Origin: an uncultured Acidimicrobiales bacterium
GTDB lineage: Bacteria > Actinomycetota > Acidimicrobiia > Acidimicrobiales > Bin134
DNA: 64,000 bases
Direction of reading: 5' to 3'
Assembly: GCA_951813555.1 (NCBI GenBank)
Contig: OX638344.1
Coordinates: 496,001 to 560,000, forward strand
Numbering within the stretch: the first letter of the stretch is position 1; each line of letters starts with the position of its first letter. A model generated the notes under the pieces. It searched no databases. It was not told the DNA's origin and saw only the letters and a program-made list of their open reading frames with translations. Made by a program: the position numbers and the translations under genes. Below, one piece after another: positions 1 to 9,809 of this stretch.

Positions 1-130
1 ACCCCAACCCGCTGTGCATGATCTGCACTGTCTGATGCCCATATCTCAGCGGTTTGCCCATTGAGCGGCGTTGAGGCGGCTCTTTACGGTGCTTGCTTGA
101 GCTACTACGCCCAGATTTAGGGGGGATCCG
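1..130. other. Upstream region of the first ABC operon
   Basis: No coding potential is recognised here. The last bases before the ATG at 131 contain a G-rich stretch (aggggggatccg) that can serve as a ribosome binding site. A promoter for the downstream operon should lie here, but I see no convincing -10/-35 pair. Confidence 0.4.
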
Positions 131-1264
131 ATGAAGGCGATAACTGCAAAATGCCCAACCCGAATTCTCGGTGCGCTGGTCGCACTGTCTTTGATCGCCG
201 CTGCTTGCGGCAACGACGACGACTCCGACACGGCGCCTGCGCCGACACAGACCGTGTCGCAGGCGACGGCCGCACCTGAGCCCACAGCGGAGCCGCAGGC
301 GACCGCAGCGACCGAACCCACACCTGAGGCGACTCCGGAGCCCACCGCCGCGCCCGAGCCGTGGAAGATTGCCTATTTGTCGGCCAGCTCGGCGAACACG
401 TTCTTGTTGGCGTCGGTGGGCGAGATGCAGCGGCTAGCCGATGAGAACAACATCGATATGGTGGAATTCGACGCCCAATTCAACGCCGATCTGCAGACCA
501 CCCAGCTCCAAGATGCGGTCACAAGCGGACAGTACGACGGCATCATCCTGGTCGCGTTGAACGGCCCCGGCCTGGTTCCCGACGTAGAAGCCGCTCTCGA
601 CGCAGAGCTCAAGGTCGTCCTGTTCAACCAGATCGTCGGCGACGACCTCTCAACCAACGATCCCCAGGTCGACGGGGTAGCCGCCTCGATCATGGCCCCT
701 CCAGTCGTCACCGGTGAGCGAGCTGGGCAGCTCACTATCACCGCGTGCGCCGATTTGGACCCGTGCCGGGTGGTGTACCTCTATGGCATCAAGGGCATCC
801 CCCTCGATGTCGCGGTCCGCCAGGGATTCGACAACGCCACCGCAGGACAGTCCAACATCACGGTCGTCGCCGAGGGAGAGGGCCAGTACCTCGGACCCGA
901 GGGGGGTATCAACGCCATCCAGGACATCCTCCAGGCCGAGCCTGAATTCGACGTTGTCGTCGGAGCGGACCAGTCGCTGCAGGGTGTGGAGCTGGTGCTG
1001 ACCGACGAGGGCAAGCTCGACGACGTCGCGCTCATCGGCCTCGGCGGTTCGTCGCCAGCGATTGAGGGCGTCAGGGACGGGCGCTGGTTCGCCACCGTGT
1101 TCTACGCGCCGGCCAGCGAGGGACGCTTGGCTATGGAAGCTATGATCGCAGCTCTCGAAGACGGCACATACACCGGTGGTGTTGATCCCAATGCCGATTT
1201 CGTCGACGATGGGATGGTGACTGCGGCCAATGTGGACCAGTTCACCGCCGAATGGGATGGCTGA
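131..1264 (+). CDS. Sugar-type ABC transporter substrate-binding lipoprotein (RbsB-like)
   Basis: This is a periplasmic-binding-protein family lipoprotein of 377 residues that would capture a small solute outside the membrane for the ATPase and permease encoded next. The first 25 residues form a lipoprotein signal ending in a lipobox (LIAAAC) with the lipidated Cys at 26, followed by an Asp-rich start (CGNDDDSD) and a Pro/Glu/Ala/Thr linker to about residue 75. The binding domain begins at WKIAYLS and has the alternating pattern of type I binding proteins (YDGIILVALN, VVVGADQSLQGV). The stop overlaps the ATPase start. The ligand is unknown. The linked racemase/decarboxylase gene hints at an amino-acid-like rather than a sugar substrate, which is inference only. 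Confidence 0.88.
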   Translation: MKAITAKCPTRILGALVALSLIAAACGNDDDSDTAPAPTQTVSQATAAPEPTAEPQATAATEPTPEATPEPTAAPEPWKIAYLSASSANTFLLASVGEMQRLADENNIDMVEFDAQFNADLQTTQLQDAVTSGQYDGIILVALNGPGLVPDVEAALDAELKVVLFNQIVGDDLSTNDPQVDGVAASIMAPPVVTGERAGQLTITACADLDPCRVVYLYGIKGIPLDVAVRQGFDNATAGQSNITVVAEGEGQYLGPEGGINAIQDILQAEPEFDVVVGADQSLQGVELVLTDEGKLDDVALIGLGGSSPAIEGVRDGRWFATVFYAPASEGRLAMEAMIAALEDGTYTGGVDPNADFVDDGMVTAANVDQFTAEWDG

Positions 1265-2861
1265 CAGCGCAAACCATGTCGAGCTAAGGGGCATCTCCAA
1301 GCGGTTCGGGACCACCCAGGCAGTCGACGATGCCAGCCTGGCCGTGGAACGGGGATCGATTCACGGCCTCGTCGGCGAGAACGGCGCGGGGAAGTCCACC
1401 ATCGGCAAGATCATCTCCGGCGTCTACACCGCCGACAGGGGCTCGCTGCTCGTGAACGGGCGGCTGGAGTCGTTCCGCACTCCACGACAGGCTTTCGATG
1501 CGGGCATCACGACGATCGCCCAAGAGCTGTCGCTCCTCAAGGACCGCAGCGTGGCCGACAACGTGTTCTGCGGCGTGGAGGCCGCTCGATTCGGGTTCAT
1601 GTCCCGCCGCGGCACCCAGCGCCGGTTCGCCTCATTGACCTCGAGCACCGGGATCCAGCTGGATCCGGCCCCGACAGCGGGGAGCCTCTCGGTGGCCGAA
1701 CAGCAGTTGGTGGAGATTCTGCGGGCAGCGGCCCGGGGAGCCGAGTTCGTGATCATGGACGAGCCCTCAGCTCGCCTATCAGGCACCGAGAGAGACCAAC
1801 TCCACCGGCTTCTGCGGGAGATGCGAGAACGGGGGACAACCGTGTTGTTGATCTCCCACTTCCTCCAAGAAGTGCTCGACTTGTCCGACGCCGTCACAGT
1901 GATGCGAGACGGGCGCATCGTGCGAACCTCCAACGCTGAAACCGAGACAGCCGACACCCTCATCGAGGCCATGATCGGCCGCCAACTGGCCGGCAACTAC
2001 CCGCCCAAAGCGATGCCCGCCCAACCCGGGCAGCCCCAACAGGGCGAACCGCCGGCGCTTCGAGTCAGGGGGCTTCGCCGCCCGGGGCTGGGAGCACAGC
2101 GCGGCCTCGACCTCGACGTGTGCAGCGGTGAGATCGTCGGCCTCGCCGGCCTCGTCGGAGCAGGCCGCACCGAGTTCGTGAGAGCGGTCTACGGGGCAGA
2201 CCCGATCACAGAAGGCGAGATCCAGATCGCAGGAGAGCCCCTGGCCCGACCCCATGCCCGGGCCCTCCGCCGACCGCAGTGGCGGAGCCGGCTAAGGCCG
2301 ACGCGCGCAATCCGGCGCGGTCTGGGCCTCATCCCCGAGTCGCGCCGCGACCAGGGCCTGCTCCCCGACAGGAGCCTGCGGGAGAACATCAGCCTTCCCC
2401 ACCTGAGCCGGACCACAAAAGCAGGCATCGTCTCCCGGCGCGCCGAGCGCAACCTCGTCGTCGCCGCAGCAGCCGGCGCCGAAGTGCGCGGCGGCGGCTT
2501 GGAAACCCCCGTCCACCTGCTCTCGGGCGGCAACCAGCAGAAGAGCCTCTTCGCCCGCTGGATGGTCCCCGGCCTCAAAGTCCTGATCGCGGACGAGCCG
2601 ACAAGAGGCGTCGACGTGGGGTCCAAACGATCGATCTACGACCTGATCGCCTCAGCGTCCGGCAACGGGCTGGCCGTGCTTATCGTCTCCTCCGAGCTGG
2701 AGGAGCTGATCGGACTCTGCCACCGCATCGTCGTGATGAGAGCAGGCCAATTCGTGGCCGAGTTCTCCCATCCCGACCTCGACGAAGCCGAAATACTACG
2801 CCAGGCCTTCGGCGGCGAACCCACCCCGCCCTCCGACCGGCAGACTGCGGAAAAACAGTGA
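1257..2861 (+). CDS. ABC transporter ATPase with two nucleotide-binding domains (RbsA/MglA-like)
   Basis: This is a duplicated ATPase of carbohydrate-uptake type 2 that energises the RbsC-like permease on the cytoplasmic side. From the ATG at 1257 it has 534 residues. The first domain has Walker A GENGAGKS (about 40-47), a modified signature LSVAEQQ and Walker B VIMDEPS. The second has a degenerate Walker A (GLVGAGRT, about 300), the signature LSGGNQQ (about 422) and Walker B IADEPTRG. A degenerate second Walker A is usual for this family. I chose the ATG at 1257, which overlaps the binding-protein stop by 8 bp, because homology starts there. The stop overlaps the GTG start of the permease. 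Confidence 0.9.
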   Translation: MADSANHVELRGISKRFGTTQAVDDASLAVERGSIHGLVGENGAGKSTIGKIISGVYTADRGSLLVNGRLESFRTPRQAFDAGITTIAQELSLLKDRSVADNVFCGVEAARFGFMSRRGTQRRFASLTSSTGIQLDPAPTAGSLSVAEQQLVEILRAAARGAEFVIMDEPSARLSGTERDQLHRLLREMRERGTTVLLISHFLQEVLDLSDAVTVMRDGRIVRTSNAETETADTLIEAMIGRQLAGNYPPKAMPAQPGQPQQGEPPALRVRGLRRPGLGAQRGLDLDVCSGEIVGLAGLVGAGRTEFVRAVYGADPITEGEIQIAGEPLARPHARALRRPQWRSRLRPTRAIRRGLGLIPESRRDQGLLPDRSLRENISLPHLSRTTKAGIVSRRAERNLVVAAAAGAEVRGGGLETPVHLLSGGNQQKSLFARWMVPGLKVLIADEPTRGVDVGSKRSIYDLIASASGNGLAVLIVSSELEELIGLCHRIVVMRAGQFVAEFSHPDLDEAEILRQAFGGEPTPPSDRQTAEKQ

Positions 2862-3799
2862 ACACCAGCCCGTTCGCAGCCTTGGCCCGATACGGGATCG
2901 TCTGGGTGACCCTGGCGCTGTTTGTGGTGCTGGCCATCACAACCGACGGGTTCTTGACCGGGCCCAACCTCCGCAACGTGCTGGACCAGCAAGCCACCCT
3001 GCTGATCGCCGCATCGGTGGCCACGCTCACCATGATCGCAGGCGGTTTCGACGTGTCGATCTCCGCGGTGGCCGTGGCCGCGCCGCTCGTCGCCCTGCGG
3101 GTCGAGAACGCCACCGGATCGGTGGCCCTGGCGCTGTTGGCGGGATGCGCATTCGGCCTGGTCGTCGGCACGGTGAACGGGTCGGTCGTGTCGTTCGCCA
3201 AGATTAACTCCTTCATCACGACACTGGCGACGTCTTTCATCGTGTTCGGAATCGGCTTCCTCGTCAGCGACCGGAGCATTCTGCGCCCAAAGAGCGAGAA
3301 CTACCGCGACATCGCAAGGACCCGGGTCGCCGATCTGACAACCGCGACGTGGATCTCGCTGGGAGTGGTGGCCATCGCCTGGGTCACTTTGTCCGCCACC
3401 CGATTCGGCCGCCACGTCTACGCCACCGGCGGCAACATCGAAGCGGCCAAACTGGCCGGCATCCGAACCGGCCGGATCATCGTGCTGGTGTTCGCCCTGT
3501 CTGGATTGGCCGCCGGCCTTGCGGGAGTCGTGGCCTCGTCACGGGCCATCAGTGCCACACCGTCGGACGACTTCAGCTTCGTCTTCGGCGTCATCGCGGC
3601 CATCGTCGTCGGCGGCACCTCCATTGCCGGCGGCACCGGAGCGGTGTGGAGAACGCTACTGGGCGCGTTGTTCATCGCGTTCATGGTCAACGGATTCAAT
3701 CTCCACCAGATCGACCCCATCTGGCAGCGGATCATCCAAGGCGTCGTGATCCTGGTCGCCGTCGCCGCAGACGCCTGGTCCCGATCCCGCCGAACGTAA
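2858..3799 (+). CDS. ABC transporter permease (RbsC-like)
   Basis: This is an integral membrane permease of 313 residues belonging to the ribose/xylose/galactose permease family. It starts at a GTG that shares bases with the ATPase stop (GTGA). About eight to ten hydrophobic segments are visible, together with the family hallmark GGFDVSIS near residue 65 (usual form GGIDLSV) and the cytoplasmic loop with ATRFGRHVYATGGN that docks the ATPase. It completes a three-gene importer with the two upstream genes. Codons upstream of 2858 stay open, but they run over the ATPase in another frame and show no membrane character. Confidence 0.88.
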   Translation: MNTSPFAALARYGIVWVTLALFVVLAITTDGFLTGPNLRNVLDQQATLLIAASVATLTMIAGGFDVSISAVAVAAPLVALRVENATGSVALALLAGCAFGLVVGTVNGSVVSFAKINSFITTLATSFIVFGIGFLVSDRSILRPKSENYRDIARTRVADLTTATWISLGVVAIAWVTLSATRFGRHVYATGGNIEAAKLAGIRTGRIIVLVFALSGLAAGLAGVVASSRAISATPSDDFSFVFGVIAAIVVGGTSIAGGTGAVWRTLLGALFIAFMVNGFNLHQIDPIWQRIIQGVVILVAVAADAWSRSRRT

Positions 3800-3821
3800 C
3801 CAACACAGAGAAAGGCACTCC

Positions 3822-6014
3822 GTGAAAATCCACATCGTGGTCCCGATCACATCGGACCAATTCAACGAGCAAATCGAGAAAGAGGCCCGGGGCTTCCTCG
3901 GACCCGAAATCGACCTGGAAGTCTCCCACCTGCAATCCGGCCCGGCATCGATCGAGTCGTTCCACGACGAAGTCCTCGCCGGACCGCCCATCGTCGCCGA
4001 AGTGGCCAACGCAGCAGACAGCGGAGCAGACGCCGTGTTCATCACCTGCTTCGGCGACCCCGCCGTTCCCGCATCCCGAGAGATTGTCGACATCCCCGTA
4101 GTCGGCGGGTTCGAACCCGCCATCGCCACCGCGCTGACTCTCGGCGACCGCTTCTCAGTCGTGACCGTGCTGGACAACGTTGTCCCGATGATCTCCGGCC
4201 TCGCCACCCGTATGGGCATCAGAAACCGCATGGCCTCCATCGAAGTCATCGACACCCCGGTGCTCGAACTCCACGACGGCGACGCGCTCCTAAAGAGCCT
4301 GTTCGAGGCGTCATGTCGGGCCATCGAAACCAGCGGCGCCGACGTCCTGGTCTTGGGCTGCACCGGCATGCTGGGAGTCGCAGCCACCCTCCAGGAAAAG
4401 CTCGAAGCAGAGCACACCCGAGTTCCGGTAGTCGACCCCACCGGGGCCTCATTGGGCCTGCTGCTGACACTTCAGTCGATGGGCCTCAAACCCAGCGGCA
4501 AGACCTACATGCCCCACCGCCCAAGGGCTGAGAAAGCGACTGCCTGTGAGCCTGAACGTCGCATTGGCCCATTGCGCTCCATAAGGGACGGTAGAATGCC
4601 GAACCAAGCACCCTCCGAGCCCGACCCGCTTGACCTTGAAGCATTTCAACGCAACGGCCACGCCCTAGTCGACTGGGCCAGCGACTACCTCGCAGGGCTC
4701 GGTGCCAGACCCGTGTGCGGACCAGTGGAACCGGGCGAAGTGCGGGCCAAGCTCCCGCGCCGGGCTCCGGAACGCCCTGAAGCGTTCGGTGAAGTTCTCG
4801 CAGACCTGGAGCGCGTCGTGTCCCCCGGCCTGGCCCACTGGCAGCACCCCGGCTGGCTCGCCTACTTCCCGGCCACATCGTCGCCAGCGTCCATACTGGG
4901 AGAGCTTGCCGCAGCGGCCTTCGGGGCGGTTGGGATGATGTGGTCGACATCCCCAGCCGCTACAGAGATCGAGTCGCACGTCCTCGACTGGCTCGTCGAC
5001 CTGCTCGGAGTCCCCCAGGAATGGAAGACCACCGGCCCTGGGGGGGGAGTCCTCCAGCCCGGTGCCTCCTCATCCACCCACACCGCCCTGGTCACAGCCC
5101 GAGAGCTCTGCCGCAAGCGCACAGGAGCGGCCTTCGATCAGATGGTGGCCTACACCTCCAACCAAGCCCACTCCTCAGTCGAGAAGGGGGCCAGGATCGC
5201 CGGCTACGGCCACATCAGGCTCCTCGACACCGACAGCGAGTTCTCCATGTCGCCCGAAGCGCTAGCCGCCGCCATCGCCGCCGACCGCCAAGCGGGCCTT
5301 GTTCCCGCTTTCGTCTGCTCCACAGTGGGGACGACGGGCACAACCGCAATTGACCCGGTGCGCAGCATCGGCGAGATCGCGGATACTGAGCGGATATGGC
5401 ACCACGTCGATGCCGCCTACGCGGGCTCAGCCATGATCTGCGAGGAATTCCGCAACCTCCAAGACGGGCTGGAGCTGGTTGACAGCTACACGTTCAACCC
5501 CCACAAATGGCTCGCCACCAACGTGGGGTGCTCAGTCATGTGGGTGGCCGACCGCCGACCGCTCATCGACGCTCTGAGCGTGATGCCTCCCTACCTCAGC
5601 AACGAGGCGTCCGCATCCGGCCAGGTCATCGACTACCGAGACTGGCAACTACAGCTCGGCCGGCCGTTCAGCTCGCTGAAACTCTGGTTCGTATTGCGCT
5701 CATTCGGGGCAGAAGGACTGCGCAAGATGATCCGGTCCCACGTGGAATGGGCCCGCTGGCTCGCCGAGCAGATCGACAGCCACGAGAGCCTCGAACTGAT
5801 CGCCCCTGGCCCGTTCGGTTTGGTATCTGTCGCCCACCGCGACGGCCGCACCGCCACCGACGCCCTCATCGAAAAAATCAACGCTGACGGCCGCTTCTAC
5901 ATCGCAGGATCAGAAATCGACAACAGGCGCTTCATACGCATCGCGATCGGCTCCATCTGGGTGACCCAAGCACACATCGAAGCATTGTGGAAGATGATCG
6001 ATGACAATGCTTGA
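3822..6014 (+). CDS. Racemase-like domain fused in frame to a PLP decarboxylase
   Basis: This open frame of 730 codons combines two families. Residues 1 to about 245 look like the Asp/Glu/hydantoin racemase superfamily, with the two catalytic cysteines at C76 (TCFGDP) and C180 (LGCTGM). Residues 259-730 form a full-length group II PLP-dependent decarboxylase (aromatic-L-amino-acid type) with H450 (NQAHSS), D530 (HVDAAYAG) and the Schiff-base lysine K562 in NPHKW. A linker of about 20 residues joins them. An ATG at 4596, preceded by aaggga, would start a normal-length decarboxylase alone, so either a fusion protein or an internal start is possible. It lies 22 bp after the importer genes, which suggests uptake, racemisation and decarboxylation of an amino acid or related compound (inference). 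Confidence 0.85.
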   Translation: MKIHIVVPITSDQFNEQIEKEARGFLGPEIDLEVSHLQSGPASIESFHDEVLAGPPIVAEVANAADSGADAVFITCFGDPAVPASREIVDIPVVGGFEPAIATALTLGDRFSVVTVLDNVVPMISGLATRMGIRNRMASIEVIDTPVLELHDGDALLKSLFEASCRAIETSGADVLVLGCTGMLGVAATLQEKLEAEHTRVPVVDPTGASLGLLLTLQSMGLKPSGKTYMPHRPRAEKATACEPERRIGPLRSIRDGRMPNQAPSEPDPLDLEAFQRNGHALVDWASDYLAGLGARPVCGPVEPGEVRAKLPRRAPERPEAFGEVLADLERVVSPGLAHWQHPGWLAYFPATSSPASILGELAAAAFGAVGMMWSTSPAATEIESHVLDWLVDLLGVPQEWKTTGPGGGVLQPGASSSTHTALVTARELCRKRTGAAFDQMVAYTSNQAHSSVEKGARIAGYGHIRLLDTDSEFSMSPEALAAAIAADRQAGLVPAFVCSTVGTTGTTAIDPVRSIGEIADTERIWHHVDAAYAGSAMICEEFRNLQDGLELVDSYTFNPHKWLATNVGCSVMWVADRRPLIDALSVMPPYLSNEASASGQVIDYRDWQLQLGRPFSSLKLWFVLRSFGAEGLRKMIRSHVEWARWLAEQIDSHESLELIAPGPFGLVSVAHRDGRTATDALIEKINADGRFYIAGSEIDNRRFIRIAIGSIWVTQAHIEALWKMIDDNA

Positions 6015-6175
6015 CTTCACCTCGTTAGGTTGTGCTGCTCTCGGAATTCGCAAAACTAAGTTCCCCATGACCATCACCGGAAAGATCTAGAAACTCCTCA
6101 TGTGCGAGCAGGCCGTCGAAGAACTCGGCCTCGGGGGAGCGACGTAGTGGTGCGTCTGTTAGAACCGGGCGGCAG
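6015..6175. other. Spacer between decarboxylase and carboxylase genes
   Basis: These 161 bp hold no gene that I can name. A minus-strand frame stays open from about 6180 down to 6025 and could be a worn 3-prime remnant, but it has no recognisable family. A weak G-rich stretch (accgggcggcag) precedes the ATG at 6176. Confidence 0.3.
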
Positions 6176-7798
6176 ATGAGAAAGATCGAGTTTCGCATTG
6201 ACGCGCGTTCGGAGGTCTTCTCGGCCAACTCCGAGTGGTACCGGGCGATGGTGGCCACTCTGAAGCAGCGGCAGCAGGAGGCAATCTCGGGTGGTCCCCG
6301 GCGGGAGCGGTCGATCGAGCGCCACTTGGCCCGCAACAAGTTGATGGTGCGGGACCGCATTGATTTGGTCGTCGACGGCGGGAGCCCGTTCTTGGAGCTG
6401 TCCACCCTGTCGGGGTGGGGCCAATACGACGACACTGCGCCCGGCGCGGGGATTGTCACCGGGATCGGGCTGGTGCACGATGCGCCTTATGTGTTCATCG
6501 CCAACGACGCCACCGTCTAGGGGGGTTCGCTGCTGCCGGTGTCGATCAAAAAGCACGTGAGGGCCCAGCAGATCGCCGAGGAGAACGAGCTCGGGGTCAT
6601 ATGCCTGGTGGACTCCGGCGGCGCGTTCTTGCCGCTCCAGGATGAGATTTTTCCCGATAAGGACCATTTCGGCGGCTCGTTCTACCGCCAGGCCAGGCTG
6701 TCGGCCCAAGGGCTGCCCCAGCTCTCGGTGGTGCTGGGGGGCTGCACCGCAGGGGGCGCCTATGTCCCTGCGCTGAGCGACGAGGTGATCATGGTGGAGG
6801 GGATCGGGCGGATCTTCTTGGGCGGCCCGCCCATCGTCAAGGCCGCCCTGGGCGAGATCGTCGATCCCGACGAGCTGGGCGGCGCCGACGTCCATACCCG
6901 CATGTTGGGGGTCAGCGACCACATAGCGGCAAGCGAGCACGAGGCCTACGGCCTGTTGCGCGAGATCTGCCAGTGCACCAACCAGCGTCTGATCGGCGAC
7001 CGCCAGCGGTGGGCGAACTGGCAGACGCCGGAACCGCCGGCCTATGACCCAGCCGAGATCTACGGCATCGTCAACGCCGACGACCGCGTCCCGTTCGACG
7101 CCGTCGAGGTCGTCGCCCGCTTGGTGGACGGCTCGCGCTTTGCCGCGTTCAAGCCGGAATGGGGGTCGTCCATCGTGTGCGGCTTCGCCCGCATCTGGGG
7201 CCACCTCACCGGCATCGTGGCCAACGACGGCATCATCTTCAGCGAGTCAGCGCTCAAGGCCACCCACTTCATCGAGCTGTGCGAGCAGCGCCGGATCCCG
7301 CTGGTTTTCTTGCAGAACACGTCGGGCTACATGGTGGGGCGCGACTCCGAGGCGGCCGGCATCGCCAAGCACGGCGCCAAGATGGTGGCCGCGGTGGCCA
7401 ACGCCACCGTGCCCCGCTACACCGTGCTCATCGGCGGGTCGTACGGAGCGGGGAACTACGGCATGTGCGGCCGCGGTTTCAATCCGAGGTTCTTGTTCGC
7501 GTGGCCCAACTCGCGGATCGCCACCATGGCCGCAGCCACCGCCGAGACCGTGCTCGTCGACATACGCCTCGGCGGCCTCGACGCCGGCGACACCAGCGAG
7601 GAGGAGGTCGCCGCTCTGCGAGCCGAGGTCCGCGACCAATACGAGACGCAGTCCGACCCCTACTACGCCACGTCGCGGCTGTGGGACGACGGGCTGATCG
7701 ACCCCGTCGACACCCGAGACGCCCTCGGCCTGTGTGTGGCCCTGGCCGGCCGCCAAAACGACGCCCCACCATCGCGCCCCCTCGTATACCGGATGTGA
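6176..7798 (+). pseudogene. Acyl-CoA carboxylase beta subunit (MCC-like), interrupted by in-frame TAG
   Basis: The carboxyltransferase beta subunit of a biotin-dependent acyl-CoA carboxylase, closest in motifs to 3-methylcrotonyl-CoA carboxylase. It would move carboxybiotin CO2 to an acyl-CoA. The reconstructed product is 540 codons, normal for MCC beta. Motifs include DSGGAFLPLQ, GGCTAGGAYVPA, the NTSGYMVG region and GRGFNPRFLFAWPN. A TAG stop at 6518-6520 falls exactly where relatives usually read ATV-Lys-GG, so it looks like a single-base AAG to TAG change. The frame continues without shift on both sides. It may be a pseudogene, a base-call error or a suppressed stop. The alpha subunit gene downstream is also damaged. 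Confidence 0.8.
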
Positions 7799-7803
7799 GG
7801 CCC

Positions 7804-9749
7804 GTGCGGATCCTGATCGCCAACCGGGGCGAGATCGCCCGGCGCGTCATCCGCACCGCCCGCCGCATCGGCATGGAGACCGTCGCCGTGCATTCCGACG
7901 CCGATCAGCACGCGCCCTTCGTTTCCGAGGCCACCTCCAAGTGCCGCCTGGGGCCCGCTGACCCCGCCCGCTCATACTTGTCGATCGACGCGGTCATGGC
8001 CGCCGCCGACGAAAGCGGCGCCACCGCCATCCATCCCGGCTACGGGTTCTTGTCGGAGAACGCCGACTTCGCAGCCGCGGTGATCGCCTCCGGGCGCATC
8101 TGGATCGGCCCCCGACCCGCAACCATGGCCTCGCTGGGATCCAAGATCGAAGCCCGCCGACTGGCCCGCGCCACCGACATCCCGGTCATCCCCGGCTACG
8201 ACCAATCCCAAGACCCCCACGACCTCATCGTGGCCTCCGAGCAGATCGGCTACCCGGTGCTGATCAAAGCCTCAGCCGGCGGGGGCGGCCGGGGGATCCG
8301 CATCGTCGACTATGCCGGCCGGTTCGAGGCCGCGCTCGACCAGGCCCAAGCCGAAGCCAAGCGGGCCTTCGGCGACAGCGCGGTAATCGTCGAGCGCTAC
8401 ATCCAACAGCCCCGCCACATCGAAGTCCAGATCGCCGCCGACCACCACGGCGGTGCCGTCCACCTCGGGACCCGGGAATGCTCGGTACAGCGCCGCTATC
8501 AGAAACTCCTCGAAGAGGCCCCCGCACCCAACCTGCCCGACGCCACACGGTCGGGCCTCCACACCGCCGCGGTGGACCTCGCCCAGAAAGCAGGCTACGA
8601 CTCGGTCGGAACAGTGCAATTCGTGGTCGACGACCAGACCGGCGACTACTTCTTCTTGGAGGTCAACACCCGACTACAGGTCGAACACCCCGTCACCGAG
8701 CTCATCACCGGCCTCGACCTCGTCGAACTCCAGATACGCATCGCCGCCGGCAAGGAACTGCCCATCGGCCAAAACGACGTGCGCTTCGACGGCCACGCCT
8801 TCGAAGCAAGGATCAACGCCGAGAACCCGGCCGCCGGATTCCAACCCCAAATCGGGACCATCGGGACCATTCGAGTGCCGGACTGGGTCCGATGGGACAG
8901 CGCCGTCGAACCGGGCAGCGAGATCACCGCCCACTACGACTCGATGATCGCCAAGCTCATCAGCGCAGGCCCCGACCGCGACACCGCCCGACAACGGCTG
9001 CGAGACGCCCTCGACGAAACCATCATCACCGGCCCCATCACCACCGCAGGATTCCACCGCTGGCTCATCGGCCAACCCCCAATCATCGCCGGGCGGGTCA
9101 CCACCCGATTCCTCGACGAAACCCCCCTGCCCGACCAACCCGCGCCACCCCTCGACATAGCAGCCCGAGCCTGGCTCGCCGCAAAGCGAAAAGCCCGCCA
9201 ACCAGACCCATGGCACGCAATGGGCCCGTTCCGCATCACACCCCACCGAAACCCCCGCCAACTGGCCCTGCGCGACTCCCACGGCGAAATCCACCGAATT
9301 GAGACCGAACCAGAAGAAAACGGCGACAGACTCTCAGAATCGGACAAGTCATCGCCGGACACCCACTTCTCGATCGGAGACAACCGGCATCCCGTCGCCA
9401 TCGACCAGCCCTGCCAAATGGTGGCCGTCAACGTCGCGGCCACACCCACACCCTCACCCTCGGCGACACATCAGAACTGTGGTCGAACGACCCCGCCACA
9501 TCCAGCAGCAGCGCTCACACACTCGTCGCCCCGTTCCCCGCGTCAATCACCGAACTGAACGCCAAACCCGGAGACACAGTGTCTACCGGAGACACCATCG
9601 TCGTGCTCGAAGCAATGAAAATGTTCCACCCCCTGGCCGCCCCAGCCGACCTCGAAATCGCCGAGACACAGGCCAGCGCGGGCGACCAAGTCGACACCGG
9701 ACAAGTCCTAATCGTCTTCCATGCCCCCACCCAAGACCAACCAAGCTGA
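7804..9749 (+). pseudogene. Acyl-CoA carboxylase alpha subunit (biotin carboxylase + BCCP), frameshifted
   Basis: The biotin-carboxylase subunit partner of the preceding gene. From a GTG at 7804 it reads MRILIANRGEIARRV and has the ATP-grasp loop SAGGGGRGI and the conserved ECSVQRR and EVNTRLQVEH motifs. The frame then breaks near 9436-9438. Up to 9435 it reads MVAVNV, and from 9438 a different frame continues GHTHTLTLGD and runs through a biotin carrier domain with EAMKM (biotin Lys codon 9618-9620) to a TGA at 9747-9749. Loss of one base (for example gtcgacggc to gtcgcggc) explains the join. As written, the protein would end at 9558 without its carrier domain. A sequencing error is the main alternative. 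Confidence 0.82.
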
Positions 9750-9809
9750 CCGCGCCAAACACAGGGCACACCACAGACTGCGCACTCATTATGGGAGTGT
9801 GAAGGCCGC

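Noticed and set aside
2279..2857. N-terminal extension of the RbsC-like permease frame
   Set aside because: It overlaps the ATPase gene in another frame, is Arg/Pro-rich and has no membrane character; the GTG at 2858 fits the family start.
6025..6459. Minus-strand open frame starting within the carboxylase beta gene
   Set aside because: No recognisable family, and most of it is antisense to clear carboxylase coding sequence.
6518..6520. Pyrrolysine or selenocysteine-like recoding at TAG
   Set aside because: No pyl genes, downstream recoding structure or similar cases are visible in the window, and many other genes show no sign of TAG read-through. Kept only as a remote option.
9765..9800. 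Possible terminator hairpin between the carboxylase alpha gene and serS
   Set aside because: Only a five-base stem (CACTC/GAGTG) with no T run; too weak to call.
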